The notes beneath the pieces were generated by a model. The model was not told the DNA's origin, searched no databases, and was given only the letters and a program-made list of their open reading frames with translations. A DNA stretch of 64,000 bases from Flavicella sp965243265 (GTDB lineage Bacteria; Bacteroidota; Bacteroidia; Flavobacteriales; Flavobacteriaceae), in the NCBI GenBank assembly GCA_965243265.1, contig CBDEUL010000005.1:1-64000 (forward strand), written 5' to 3'. How positions within the stretch are numbered: position 1 is the stretch's first letter; each line of letters starts with the position of its first letter. Both the position numbers and the translations under genes were made by a program. Shown piece after piece: positions 43,751 through 51,798 of the stretch.

Positions 43751-46267
43751 TTATGCTTCCCAAAGTTTTGGCATCTTTTGCTCTCTTAGAGGAACAAAAT
43801 TCAAGTTTTTATCAATCTCTTCAGAGTTTACAAAGTGACTGTATCTATTTTGGATCTCAATATTTTCAATAGCTTCTTTCCATTCACATTTATAAGTATC
43901 TATCAAGCCTGCCATTTCTTTATCCAAATCTTCACAAATACCTAAAGAATCGTTTATAACCACATCTTTTAAATACTCAATACCTCCTTCTAGTTTATCT
44001 AACCAAGCTGCTGTTCTTTGTAATGGCAATGCTGTTTTTATGTAAAACATTAAAAACCTATCTACATATTTAACTACAGTTTCATTATCTATTTTTTCAG
44101 CTAACAACTCAGCATGTTTAGGATTTGCCCCTCCATTACCTGCAACATATAAATTCCAACCACCTTCTACAGCAATCATTCCAAAATCTTTACACCTTGC
44201 CTCTGCACATTCTCTAATACATCCTGATACTCCTCCTTTAAACTTATGTGGAGAACGAATTCCTTTGTAACGGTTTTCTACTTCAATAGCAAAACTTACA
44301 CTTTCGTCCATTCCATAACGACACCAGGTAGATCCTACACAACTTTTAACGGTACGTAATGATTTTCCATAAGCGTGTCCACTCTCAAAACCTTCGTCTA
44401 TCAAGTCTTTCCATATTTTTGGCAACTCATCCAATCGAGCTCCAAACATATCTATACGTTGACCTCCTGTAATCTTTGTATACAAATCGTATTTTGCAGC
44501 AATTTCTCCTATTACAATCAATTGCTTTGGTGTAATTTCTCCTCCTGCTACACGAGGCACCACAGAATAGGTTCCATTACGCTGAATATTTGCCAAGAAA
44601 CGGTCATTAGAATCTTGAATTGTTTCTTGTTTATTTGCCGTTTCATTATAAATACTTGCAAACAAAGAAGCCAATGCTGGTTTACAAATTTCACAACCAT
44701 TTCCTTTTCCATGCGAATCTAAAATCTCATCATAAGATTTGATTCCTTTCATTGTTATAATATCAAATAATTCTTGACGTGAATACTCAAAATGCTCACA
44801 AATAGTTTCTTTTACTACCTGACCTGATGCTTTTAAAGATTCATTTAAAATATCTTGAACCATTGGCTTACATCCTCCACAACCTGTAGTTGCTTTTGTT
44901 TCTGCTGCCAAACCTTTTAATGTAGTTACCCCTTCTTCTACCTTACAACAAACATCTCCTTTTGTAACTGCTTCACAAGAACAAACTACTGCTGTATCTG
45001 GTAAATCTAATACCGACCCCATAGAAGCTCCTTCTCCTCCTCGAGAACCTAAAATCAAATCTTCTGGATTCTCGGGAATAGGCAATCCGTTTAAAAATAT
45101 TTGATGTAGCATATTGTAATCACTAGCATCACCAACCAATATACCTCCTAATAAAGATTTACCATCTTTAGATACATTTATAGTCTTATAAATTCCTTGA
45201 AACTTGTTCTCATATACAATACTAATTCCTTCTTTACTTTCATTTAAAGCATCTCCAAAACTAGCAACATCAATTCCACTTAATTTTAATTTGGTAGACA
45301 TATCAATCGATATGGGCATTGAAGAAGTATTTTCTCCTAAAATTTGATCTACTGCTACACCTGCCATATCATAACCAGGAGCTACCAAACCATAAATCAT
45401 TTGGTTTAACAGAGCACATTCTCCAATAGCATAAATATTTTCATCAGAGGTTTTCATATCGTTTGTTACCAAAATACCTCCTCTAGTTCCTACATCTAAA
45501 CCACATGTTTTTGCCAGTTCATCTCTTGGACGAATACCCGCTGAAACCAACAACATATCTACAGGTAAAATTTCATCTTTAGAAAATTTCATTCCTGTAA
45601 TAGCTCCATCTCCTTCAATATTTTGTGTCCCTTTATTTAAAAGAATATCAATTCCTAAATCTTCCAGTTTCCCTTGAAGAACTTTACTTGCCTCATTATC
45701 CAACTGCCTTGGCATCAATCGTGGAGCAAATTCAACAACTGAAACATCAAGCCCCATATCAATAATAGCTTTTCCTGCTTCTAAACCTAAAAGCCCCCCT
45801 CCTAAAATCGCAGCCTTACCATCAGGCTTCTGTTTCTTAATCTCATCAACATAAGCCATTGTGGCATCTAGATCTTCAATTGTTCTATATACAAAAACAC
45901 CCTCCTTTTCTACTCCTGGAATTGGAGGAACAAAAGCTGATGAACCTGTTGCTAAAACAATATAATCATACGTATATTCTTTATCACTAATAGTAGTAAT
46001 AGTTTTACTAGCCCTATGGATATCTGTTACACGTTCATTTGTAATTAATTCTATTCCATTTTCTTCATACCAAGATCTCGGAGCCATACTTAAACGTTCA
46101 GAGTCTTGATCTGCAAAATATTCACTTAAATGAACTCTATCATATGCTGGCCTAGGCTCTTCACCAAATACAATCAGTTTATATTGAGAACTCGGTGCTT
46201 TTGCTACAAATTTTTCACAAAACTTATAACCTACCATTCCATTTCCTATAACTAAAATTGTTTTCAT
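43751..46267 (-). CDS. nirB: Nitrite reductase (NAD(P)H) large subunit
   Basis: 838-aa assimilatory nitrite reductase, nitrite to ammonium. The order is: FAD domain (VIGNGMVGYKF), NAD domain (AILGGGLLGLEAGKA), a BFD-like [2Fe-2S] domain (CSCEAVTKGDVCC, then TGCGGCKP) at about residues 425-475, and the sirohaem domain with the cluster cysteines SCVGSTWC and GCIRECAEARC (CX5C and CX3C). The length is normal. The promoter region carries tandem TACGTA-type operators. Cotranscription with nirD, the DUF4202 gene and the kinase is likely. Confidence 0.95.
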   Translation of the reverse strand: MKTILVIGNGMVGYKFCEKFVAKAPSSQYKLIVFGEEPRPAYDRVHLSEYFADQDSERLSMAPRSWYEENGIELITNERVTDIHRASKTITTISDKEYTYDYIVLATGSSAFVPPIPGVEKEGVFVYRTIEDLDATMAYVDEIKKQKPDGKAAILGGGLLGLEAGKAIIDMGLDVSVVEFAPRLMPRQLDNEASKVLQGKLEDLGIDILLNKGTQNIEGDGAITGMKFSKDEILPVDMLLVSAGIRPRDELAKTCGLDVGTRGGILVTNDMKTSDENIYAIGECALLNQMIYGLVAPGYDMAGVAVDQILGENTSSMPISIDMSTKLKLSGIDVASFGDALNESKEGISIVYENKFQGIYKTINVSKDGKSLLGGILVGDASDYNMLHQIFLNGLPIPENPEDLILGSRGGEGASMGSVLDLPDTAVVCSCEAVTKGDVCCKVEEGVTTLKGLAAETKATTGCGGCKPMVQDILNESLKASGQVVKETICEHFEYSRQELFDIITMKGIKSYDEILDSHGKGNGCEICKPALASLFASIYNETANKQETIQDSNDRFLANIQRNGTYSVVPRVAGGEITPKQLIVIGEIAAKYDLYTKITGGQRIDMFGARLDELPKIWKDLIDEGFESGHAYGKSLRTVKSCVGSTWCRYGMDESVSFAIEVENRYKGIRSPHKFKGGVSGCIRECAEARCKDFGMIAVEGGWNLYVAGNGGANPKHAELLAEKIDNETVVKYVDRFLMFYIKTALPLQRTAAWLDKLEGGIEYLKDVVINDSLGICEDLDKEMAGLIDTYKCEWKEAIENIEIQNRYSHFVNSEEIDKNLNFVPLREQKMPKLWEA

Positions 46268-46294
46268 ACTCTTCGTATTTAAATATTACGTCTA

Positions 46295-46336
46295 CAAAAT
46301 TACGTAAAAACACTTTAAAATACGTAATTATACTTA
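46295..46336 (-). promoter_or_regulatory. nirB promoter and TACGTA-type operators
   Basis: On the minus strand TAATTTTG (46302-46295) is the -7 box. TACGTA-N4-TACTTA occupies 46321-46336, centred 30 bp upstream of the box centre. A weaker copy, TACGTA-N4-CACTTT (46301-46316), overlaps the box, giving a 20-bp repeat. There is no -33 TTG, so activation by a bound regulator is likely. Confidence 0.6.
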
Positions 46337-46521
46337 GTTTTAATTACCTGATGGACAATATTTCAAAAACACTTAAAAAAAACAGCTAAAAAAAGATAAA
46401 TTGACAACAAACCCAACAAAAACCATTTAAAAACATAACAAAACGCAGATTTACCTCAACTTAACAACTAGAAACAAAAACCTTAAAAACAATATTTAAA
46501 ACCAAATACATTCATTTTTAT

Positions 46522-46563
46522 TAAGTATTAATACGTATCACACATAAAATATACTTAATTTTG
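46522..46563 (+). promoter_or_regulatory. Promoter of the first FNR-type gene with TACGTA-type operator
   Basis: TAATTTTG (46556-46563) is the -7 box. TAAGTA-N4-TACGTA (46522-46537) is centred 30 bp upstream, exactly the distance found at nirB. The element is the mirror form of the nirB site. Confidence 0.6.
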
Positions 46564-46597
46564 CAACCTTATTATTATTCACTTTAAACAAAATATT

Positions 46598-47302
46598 ATG
46601 TCAGACTGTATCTCATGTAAAAACATCAATTGTTTTATAAAAAAGAACATTAAGAATCCTGATATACAAAAATACTTAGGAGAAAAACATAATATCAAGT
46701 GTAAAAAATCACAACAATTTATTATGGAAGGTGCACCTGCTCATGGCTTATTCTTTATAAGAAAAGGACAAGTAAAAGTTGTTAAAACAGGAATTTATGG
46801 TAGAGAACAGATTGTTAGATTTGCTCATGATGGAGAGATTATAGGACACAGGGGTTTTGGACAAAGCAAACATTATCCTATTGGAGCTTTGGCCATAAAA
46901 GAAACACATTTATGCAATTTTACCAATGATATTTTATTAAAAATGCTACACGAAATACCCAACCTCACCTTTGATCTGATGATGTTTTATGCTGAAGAAC
47001 TAAATCGATCAGAAACAAAAGTTAGGAAATTTGCACAAATGACTGTACGAGAAAAAGTAATAGACTCCTTTTTATATATCAACAGAAAATTTGGACAAAC
47101 AGAAGATGGCTTCTTTAATATATTACTTGCAAGAAAAGACTTTGCTGATTTTGCAGGAACTACAGAAGAGCAAGTTATAAGAATAATTTCTAGTCTAAAA
47201 AAAGAAAATCTATTAAAATCTAAAGGAAAAAAACTAGGTATCACAAACATAGACCTATTAAAAAAAGAAATTTCTGAACACAATTATTTCTTAGACAGTT
47301 AA
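46598..47302 (+). CDS. Crp/Fnr family regulator with FNR-like cysteines (copy 1)
   Basis: A 234-aa protein with a cyclic-nucleotide-binding fold and C-terminal winged helix. Cys4, Cys7 and Cys12 (CISCKNINC) plus Cys106 (THLCNF, aligned with E. coli FNR Cys122) could bind an oxygen-labile [4Fe-4S] cluster. The recognition helix TTEEQVIR (188-195) keeps the Glu and Arg of FNR but replaces its Ser by Ile. A TACGTA-type site in its promoter suggests autoregulation or control within the same regulon. A paralogue lies at 49053. Confidence 0.9.
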   Translation: MSDCISCKNINCFIKKNIKNPDIQKYLGEKHNIKCKKSQQFIMEGAPAHGLFFIRKGQVKVVKTGIYGREQIVRFAHDGEIIGHRGFGQSKHYPIGALAIKETHLCNFTNDILLKMLHEIPNLTFDLMMFYAEELNRSETKVRKFAQMTVREKVIDSFLYINRKFGQTEDGFFNILLARKDFADFAGTTEEQVIRIISSLKKENLLKSKGKKLGITNIDLLKKEISEHNYFLDS

Positions 47303-47473
47303 TCTATTTACACCTACATTTTCATAAAACAAAACTTGAAAAAATCTTTACAAAAACCACACAAACCTTCATTTATAAAAAAATAACACACTAAAAAACA
47401 GATTCTTAAAATAAAAACATGTTTTTTAACAGGTTTTAAATTGTATTAAAATTTATTTTTAAGAATCATCCCA

Positions 47474-47507
47474 CCATATTTCAATAATTAGAGCCCACAT
47501 ACCTTTG
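47474..47507 (+). promoter_or_regulatory. narK1 promoter with YCATAYTT element
   Basis: TACCTTTG (47500-47507) is the -7 box. CCATATTT starts at 47474, 26 bp upstream, the same spacing as the related element at hemN, the second FNR gene and the barrel gene. An 11-bp inverted repeat (47401-47411 and 47457-47467) lies further upstream. Confidence 0.5.
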
Positions 47508-47533
47508 CTTCAAGAATTTTTAAAAACAATTTT

Positions 47534-48877
47534 ATGAAAGCAACACATCTAAACAACGAAAAAGCAACCAAAATTAACCTACTAGATTTCAAATCTGTAC
47601 AAATGAGAACTTTTCATTTGAGCTGGATCGCTTTTTTCCTCTGTTTCTTTGGGTGGTTTGCCCATGCACCACTAATGAATTCAACCATAGGACCCGACCT
47701 AGATCTTACCAAGGCCCAAAAAATTACAGCTTTTATAGCCTCTGTTGGAGTTACAATTTTTGCACGACTATTTGTCGGAAATTACTGCGACAAAATTGGA
47801 CCCAGAAAAAGCTACCTATACTTATTAATCTTTGGAGCCTTTGCCGTTGCAGGTTCCGCTTTCGCAAACACATGGGAAACCTATCTAGTTTCAAGAATGG
47901 CTATTGGCGTAATTGGAGCTGCCTTTGTAATAACACAATACCACACCTCTGTTATGTTTGCACCAAACGTTGTTGGAATAGCAAATGCCACTACAGCAGG
48001 ATGGGGTAATTTAGGAGGAGGAGTAACACAAGCCGTAATGCCCCTAATAGCAGCGGCAATGTTAGCTTTTGGGTTTGCAGAATCAGAATTATCCAAATGG
48101 AGACCTGCAATGTTTGTTCCTGCCATTATTATGTTAGTTGTTGCTTACTTATACTGGAAATACACTACAGACTGCCCAAAAGGAAACTATGAAGACCTTC
48201 CTGAAGAAAGACCTCAAGCTGCCAAAGGAGAATCTAGTTTGTTTATGTCTGCGGTAAAAGATAAAAGAGTTTGGATTTTATTCGCCATGTATGCAGGATG
48301 TTTTGGAATGGAATTATTTGTAAATGGTAGAGCCGCAACTTATTACCAAACAAGATTCTCTTTACCAGAAACTACAGCAGGAATTATAGCTTCACTTTTT
48401 GGATTAATGAATTTATTTGCTAGATCTACAGGAGGTTGGCTAGGTGATAAATTCTCAAAAAAATCAGGATTACAAGGACGTGTAAAATGGCTCGTAGTTG
48501 TTATGATTCTTGAAGGATTTGCTCTAATTCTATTTTCTAGAGTAGATGCATTACCAATAGCTGTTGCAACCATGATACTTTTTTCTCTATTTGTTCAAAT
48601 GGCAGAAGGAGCCACTTATTCGGTAGTACCGTTTATCAACAAAAAAGCACTAGGAGCCGTTGCTGGTATTGTAGGTGCAGGTGGTAATGTTGGAGCTGTT
48701 TGTTATGCTCAATTCTTATTAAGAAGTGGATCTCCTTTACAAGATTGCTTTTTATACTTCGGATTTGTCGTACTCGCAATTGGACTACTTGGATTTGGTA
48801 TCAAATTCTCTGCTAAAGATGAAAAATCTGCAATAGACGAACAAAAAAGATTAGAAGCTCTTGCCAAAGCAGCTTAA
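47534..48877 (+). CDS. narK: NarK-type nitrate/nitrite transporter (MFS, short form)
   Basis: A 447-aa, 12-helix major facilitator of the nitrate/nitrite porter family. The conserved substrate arginines appear as VTIFARLFVGNYCDK (helix 2) and LMNLFARSTGGW (helix 8). The glycine/asparagine signatures are GWGNLGGG (helix 5) and GAGGNVGAV (helix 11). It lacks the large insertion of the second NarK at 51799. It is flanked on both sides by FNR-type genes in the same orientation and is followed by a strong terminator, so it is probably transcribed alone. Confidence 0.92.
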   Translation: MKATHLNNEKATKINLLDFKSVQMRTFHLSWIAFFLCFFGWFAHAPLMNSTIGPDLDLTKAQKITAFIASVGVTIFARLFVGNYCDKIGPRKSYLYLLIFGAFAVAGSAFANTWETYLVSRMAIGVIGAAFVITQYHTSVMFAPNVVGIANATTAGWGNLGGGVTQAVMPLIAAAMLAFGFAESELSKWRPAMFVPAIIMLVVAYLYWKYTTDCPKGNYEDLPEERPQAAKGESSLFMSAVKDKRVWILFAMYAGCFGMELFVNGRAATYYQTRFSLPETTAGIIASLFGLMNLFARSTGGWLGDKFSKKSGLQGRVKWLVVVMILEGFALILFSRVDALPIAVATMILFSLFVQMAEGATYSVVPFINKKALGAVAGIVGAGGNVGAVCYAQFLLRSGSPLQDCFLYFGFVVLAIGLLGFGIKFSAKDEKSAIDEQKRLEALAKAA

Positions 48878-48891
48878 TCAAAAAAAAAACA

Positions 48892-48937
48892 AAAACCAAA
48901 AGACTCCTTGATACATCAAGGATGTCTTTTGGTTTTT
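48892..48937 (+). terminator. Strong terminator of narK1
   Basis: The outer stem AAAACCAAAAGAC pairs with GTCTTTTGGTTTT and the inner stem TCCTTGAT pairs with ATCAAGGA, with one bulged T, followed by T residues. Confidence 0.88.
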
Positions 48938-48995
48938 AAAAACTATGAAAAAACAGTTTTGCACATGGTAAAAAAAATATTTTCTCTCATTTTAA

Positions 48996-49029
48996 TCATA
49001 TTTTTCAAACCAAAATCTCTATAAATTTG
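48996..49029 (+). promoter_or_regulatory. Promoter of the second FNR-type gene with YCATAYTT element
   Basis: TAAATTTG (49022-49029) is the -7 box. TCATATTT starts at 48996, 26 bp upstream. The longer block AATCATATTTT (48994-49004) is shared with the barrel-gene promoter at the identical spacing of 28 bp. Confidence 0.5.
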
Positions 49030-49052
49030 TAGAACACTAAACCATAAAACAA

Positions 49053-49757
49053 ATGGCTAACTGCACACAATGTAAAAACTCTAACTGCTTAATCAAGCAA
49101 CATAGTTTGAATAAAAAAATAGAAGATTTTCTACAGAAAAAACACACTATTAAATATAAAAAATCACAACAATTTATCATAGAGGGCACTCCTGCACATG
49201 GATTATTTTTCACCTATCAAGGAAAAGTAAAAGTTGTTAAAACAGGAGCTGACGAAAAAGAACAAATTGTTCGTTTTGCTAAAGATAGCGATATTATTGG
49301 ACATCGTGGTGGATTTGGATCTTCTACATATTACTCCATATCCGCACAAACCCTTGAAGACTCCACGCTATGCTATTTTTCTAAAGATGCTTTAAAAGAA
49401 ATACTACTCAGTATACCTGAATTAACTTTTGATTTTATGCTTTTTTATGCTGATGAACTAAGCAAAAGCGAAACACGTGTTCGAAAGCTTGCTCAAATGT
49501 CTGTTAAAGAAAGAATAATTGACTCTCTATTATATCTTGACAACAAATTTGGCTCTACAGACGGACTCTTCAACTTATCTTTAAGTAGAAAAGAATATGC
49601 CGAATATTCTGGAACCACAGAAGAACAAGTAATTCGCATCTTATCAACTTTAAAAAAACAAAACCTCATCAATACAAAAGGTAGAAAATTAGGAATTAAA
49701 AACCTTAAGATCCTTAAGCAAGAAATTTCCAAACACACTCTATATCAAAGAAAATAA
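49053..49757 (+). CDS. Crp/Fnr family regulator with FNR-like cysteines (copy 2)
   Basis: A 234-aa paralogue of the regulator at 46598, similar along its whole length. Cys4, Cys7 and Cys12 (CTQCKNSNC) and Cys107 (STLCYF) are conserved, which supports an FNR-like [4Fe-4S] sensor. The recognition helix TTEEQVIRI is identical to that of copy 1, so both may bind the same or overlapping sites. Copy 1 has an extra Cys35 that is Tyr here. It lies between narK1 and the outer-membrane barrel gene. Confidence 0.9.
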   Translation: MANCTQCKNSNCLIKQHSLNKKIEDFLQKKHTIKYKKSQQFIIEGTPAHGLFFTYQGKVKVVKTGADEKEQIVRFAKDSDIIGHRGGFGSSTYYSISAQTLEDSTLCYFSKDALKEILLSIPELTFDFMLFYADELSKSETRVRKLAQMSVKERIIDSLLYLDNKFGSTDGLFNLSLSRKEYAEYSGTTEEQVIRILSTLKKQNLINTKGRKLGIKNLKILKQEISKHTLYQRK

Positions 49758-49822
49758 AAACCTCTACTAACTAAAAAGGTATAATTACACGAACAAAAAA
49801 AGAGCTTAAAACCTGCCATAAA

Positions 49823-49856
49823 TCATATTTTACACATTAAGAAACCCATAGATTTG
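49823..49856 (+). promoter_or_regulatory. Barrel-gene promoter with YCATAYTT element
   Basis: TAGATTTG (49849-49856) is the -7 box, and TCATATTT starts at 49823, 26 bp upstream. The leader to the ATG is about 50 nt. Confidence 0.5.
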
Positions 49857-49910
49857 CCATAGTAAAATTTAAAATAAATACTACATAATAATTTCTTAAA
49901 ATTAAAAACA

Positions 49911-51173
49911 ATGAAAACTAAATTTACATTAATCGCCTTTTTACTACTAGTCACATCTAGTATTACGGCTCAATTTAGCTTAGACGGAGAATTTAGACCC
50001 AGAACAGAATACAGAAACGGTTTTGGAGACTTAAAAACAGAAGCTCAAGAAGTTGGTATAGGTACATCAACAAGAGTTCGTTTAAATGCTAAATACAAAG
50101 GAGAAGGATTTACTACTTACTTAAGCCTACAGGATGTTTTTGTTTTTGGAGAAAACAGACAACTATTACAAGCCGACGCCAACAATTCATTATCCATTTT
50201 TGAAGCTTGGGCAAATATTGAATTGGGAGAAACATACGCCGCTAAACTAGGACGCCAAATGGTATCTTACGACGATCAGAGAATATTAGGAGCTGTTGGT
50301 TGGGCTCAACAAGCAAGAACACACGATGCCTTGCTTTTCAAACATAAATCTGACGCAATTACATTTGACATTGGATTGGCATACAATCAAGACTACAGCA
50401 ACCCTAGTGGTTTTGTAAACACTGGCAACACATATAACACTACTGGTTTTTTTAGCTACAAAACAATGCAATATGTTTGGGCTAACAAAAAATGGAACAA
50501 CTTAGAAGCAAGTGTATTATTTTTAAACAACGGATTTCAAAAATTCGAAGGGACTGCTGGAAACGGAACTTATGACCTACAAACTTTTGGAACACATTTA
50601 AAAACCAAATTAGGAAAAGTTGCAATAGCAGCGAACCTTTACGGACAAACAGGACAAACACCTTCAGGGGTTGGAGTTAAATCTGCATATTTATTAGGTG
50701 CTGACGCTAAACTTCCTGTAGGAGAAAAAGTAACATTAGGAGCTGGTCTTGAATTAATTAGTGGTGATGACTCTTCAACTACAGAAACAGAAGCTTTCTT
50801 TCCTGTATACGGTACAAACCACAAATTTAACGGTTACATGGATTACTTTTATGTTGGAAACCACGCCTATTCTGTTGGCTTAAATGATTTCCACATAAAT
50901 GCTAAATACGCAATCAACCCAAAGTCTGCAATATATGCTAGCGCCTTATACTTCACCTCTAATACAGATTTACCAAGTGGTGAAAACTATTTAGGTACAG
51001 AATTAGACCTTGTATACTCTTACAAACTAAAACCAGAAGTTCAATTACATGCAGGATACTCTCAAATGTTTGCCGGTGAAGGAATGGAAGAATTAAAAGG
51101 AGTAACTGCTCCACAAGATCTTCAAAACTGGGCTTGGGCAATGATTACTATCAAACCTAAGTTTTTAAACTAA
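49911..51173 (+). CDS. Outer-membrane beta-barrel, alginate-export-like porin
   Basis: 420 aa with a signal peptide (about residues 1-20, cleavage near ITAQ). The rest is a chain of amphipathic strands with alternating aromatic residues (FRPRTEYRNGFGD, STRVRLNAKYKGEG, AKLGRQMVSYDDQRILG). The GRQ...DDQR segment and the whole layout fit the alginate-export family of barrels. No alginate genes are near; its place between an FNR regulator and the nitrate genes points to uptake of nitrate or another anion across the outer membrane, which is inference. Confidence 0.8.
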   Translation: MKTKFTLIAFLLLVTSSITAQFSLDGEFRPRTEYRNGFGDLKTEAQEVGIGTSTRVRLNAKYKGEGFTTYLSLQDVFVFGENRQLLQADANNSLSIFEAWANIELGETYAAKLGRQMVSYDDQRILGAVGWAQQARTHDALLFKHKSDAITFDIGLAYNQDYSNPSGFVNTGNTYNTTGFFSYKTMQYVWANKKWNNLEASVLFLNNGFQKFEGTAGNGTYDLQTFGTHLKTKLGKVAIAANLYGQTGQTPSGVGVKSAYLLGADAKLPVGEKVTLGAGLELISGDDSSTTETEAFFPVYGTNHKFNGYMDYFYVGNHAYSVGLNDFHINAKYAINPKSAIYASALYFTSNTDLPSGENYLGTELDLVYSYKLKPEVQLHAGYSQMFAGEGMEELKGVTAPQDLQNWAWAMITIKPKFLN

Positions 51174-51200
51174 TAACTTAGTTATATTCTTACTTTTATC

Positions 51201-51230
51201 AAACTGCCCTTCTCGGGCAGTTTTTTTTAT
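51201..51230. terminator. Terminator between barrel gene and thioredoxin-like gene
   Basis: A 9-bp stem AAACTGCCC / GGGCAGTTT with a 5-nt loop, followed by T residues on the plus strand. It is also positioned to act on the convergent gene. Confidence 0.9.
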
Positions 51231-51233
51231 ATC

Positions 51234-51668
51234 TTAAAAATCAACCAAACTCTCAAGTGCATACAACAACCTGTTATGCGCATTCGTTTGAGATCCAAAA
51301 ATACTCCTAAACACTTTCCTGTCTTTCGTCAACAAAACCCATTGCGGAGTCCCTTCAGAATTAAAAGCATCATACACTGTACGCCCTTTATCCAAATAAA
51401 TTGAAAACGGCAGCTCACCCGTTGTAAAAATACTTTTCACATCAGCTTCCGTTATCTTTCTATCAGTAAAATGTGTATGCACACCTACTACCTCAATACC
51501 CTTAAATTCTTGTTGAAATTCATAGGCCAAAGGAATCGCTCTTCCTGTACACCCTAAACACTGGTTGTTATAAATCAACAATAACAAAGATTTTCCCTTA
51601 TACTTTTCAAAAAGATCTAAATCATTATTTTTAAAATCTTCTACAATAACTGCTGGTATTTTCTCCAT
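51234..51668 (-). CDS. Thioredoxin-like (TlpA-type) protein in the nitrate locus
   Basis: A 144-aa thioredoxin-fold protein with redox pair Cys37-Cys40 (NNQCLGCTG) and the cis-proline loop EGTPQWVLL. No signal peptide is evident, so it is probably cytoplasmic. The gene lies downstream of narK2 on the same strand, but a terminator sits between them. It could reduce a cysteine in one of the locus enzymes, but nothing in the sequence proves a partner. Confidence 0.82.
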   Translation of the reverse strand: MEKIPAVIVEDFKNNDLDLFEKYKGKSLLLLIYNNQCLGCTGRAIPLAYEFQQEFKGIEVVGVHTHFTDRKITEADVKSIFTTGELPFSIYLDKGRTVYDAFNSEGTPQWVLLTKDRKVFRSIFGSQTNAHNRLLYALESLVDF

Positions 51669-51752
51669 TGTTTTTTATTCAAAAATACAACATACCCTCT
51701 AAAAGATTGCTCCAATAACAAAAAGCCCTTCTTAGAAACCTGACAAAAAAAA

Positions 51753-51775
51753 GCCGAGATAAAAACTACCTCGGC
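51753..51775 (-). terminator. Terminator of narK2
   Basis: A 6-bp stem GCCGAG/CTCGGC with an 11-nt loop. On the minus strand it is followed by eight T, 24 bp past the narK2 stop. Confidence 0.8.
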
Positions 51776-51798
51776 AAAACATAAAATGTATTTTGTTT

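Larger units (their letters stand above)
46268..46597. other. Divergent regulatory region of nirB and the first FNR-type gene
   Basis: 330 bp without a gene. It holds the nirB promoter with two tandem operator-like sites on the left and the FNR-gene promoter with one site on the right. The middle, about 46350-46500, is A-rich with no recognised structure. Confidence 0.7.

Noticed and set aside
49911..51173. The barrel as part of an alginate-secretion system
   Set aside because: No alginate polymerase, epimerase or lyase gene is nearby; only the barrel fold matches.
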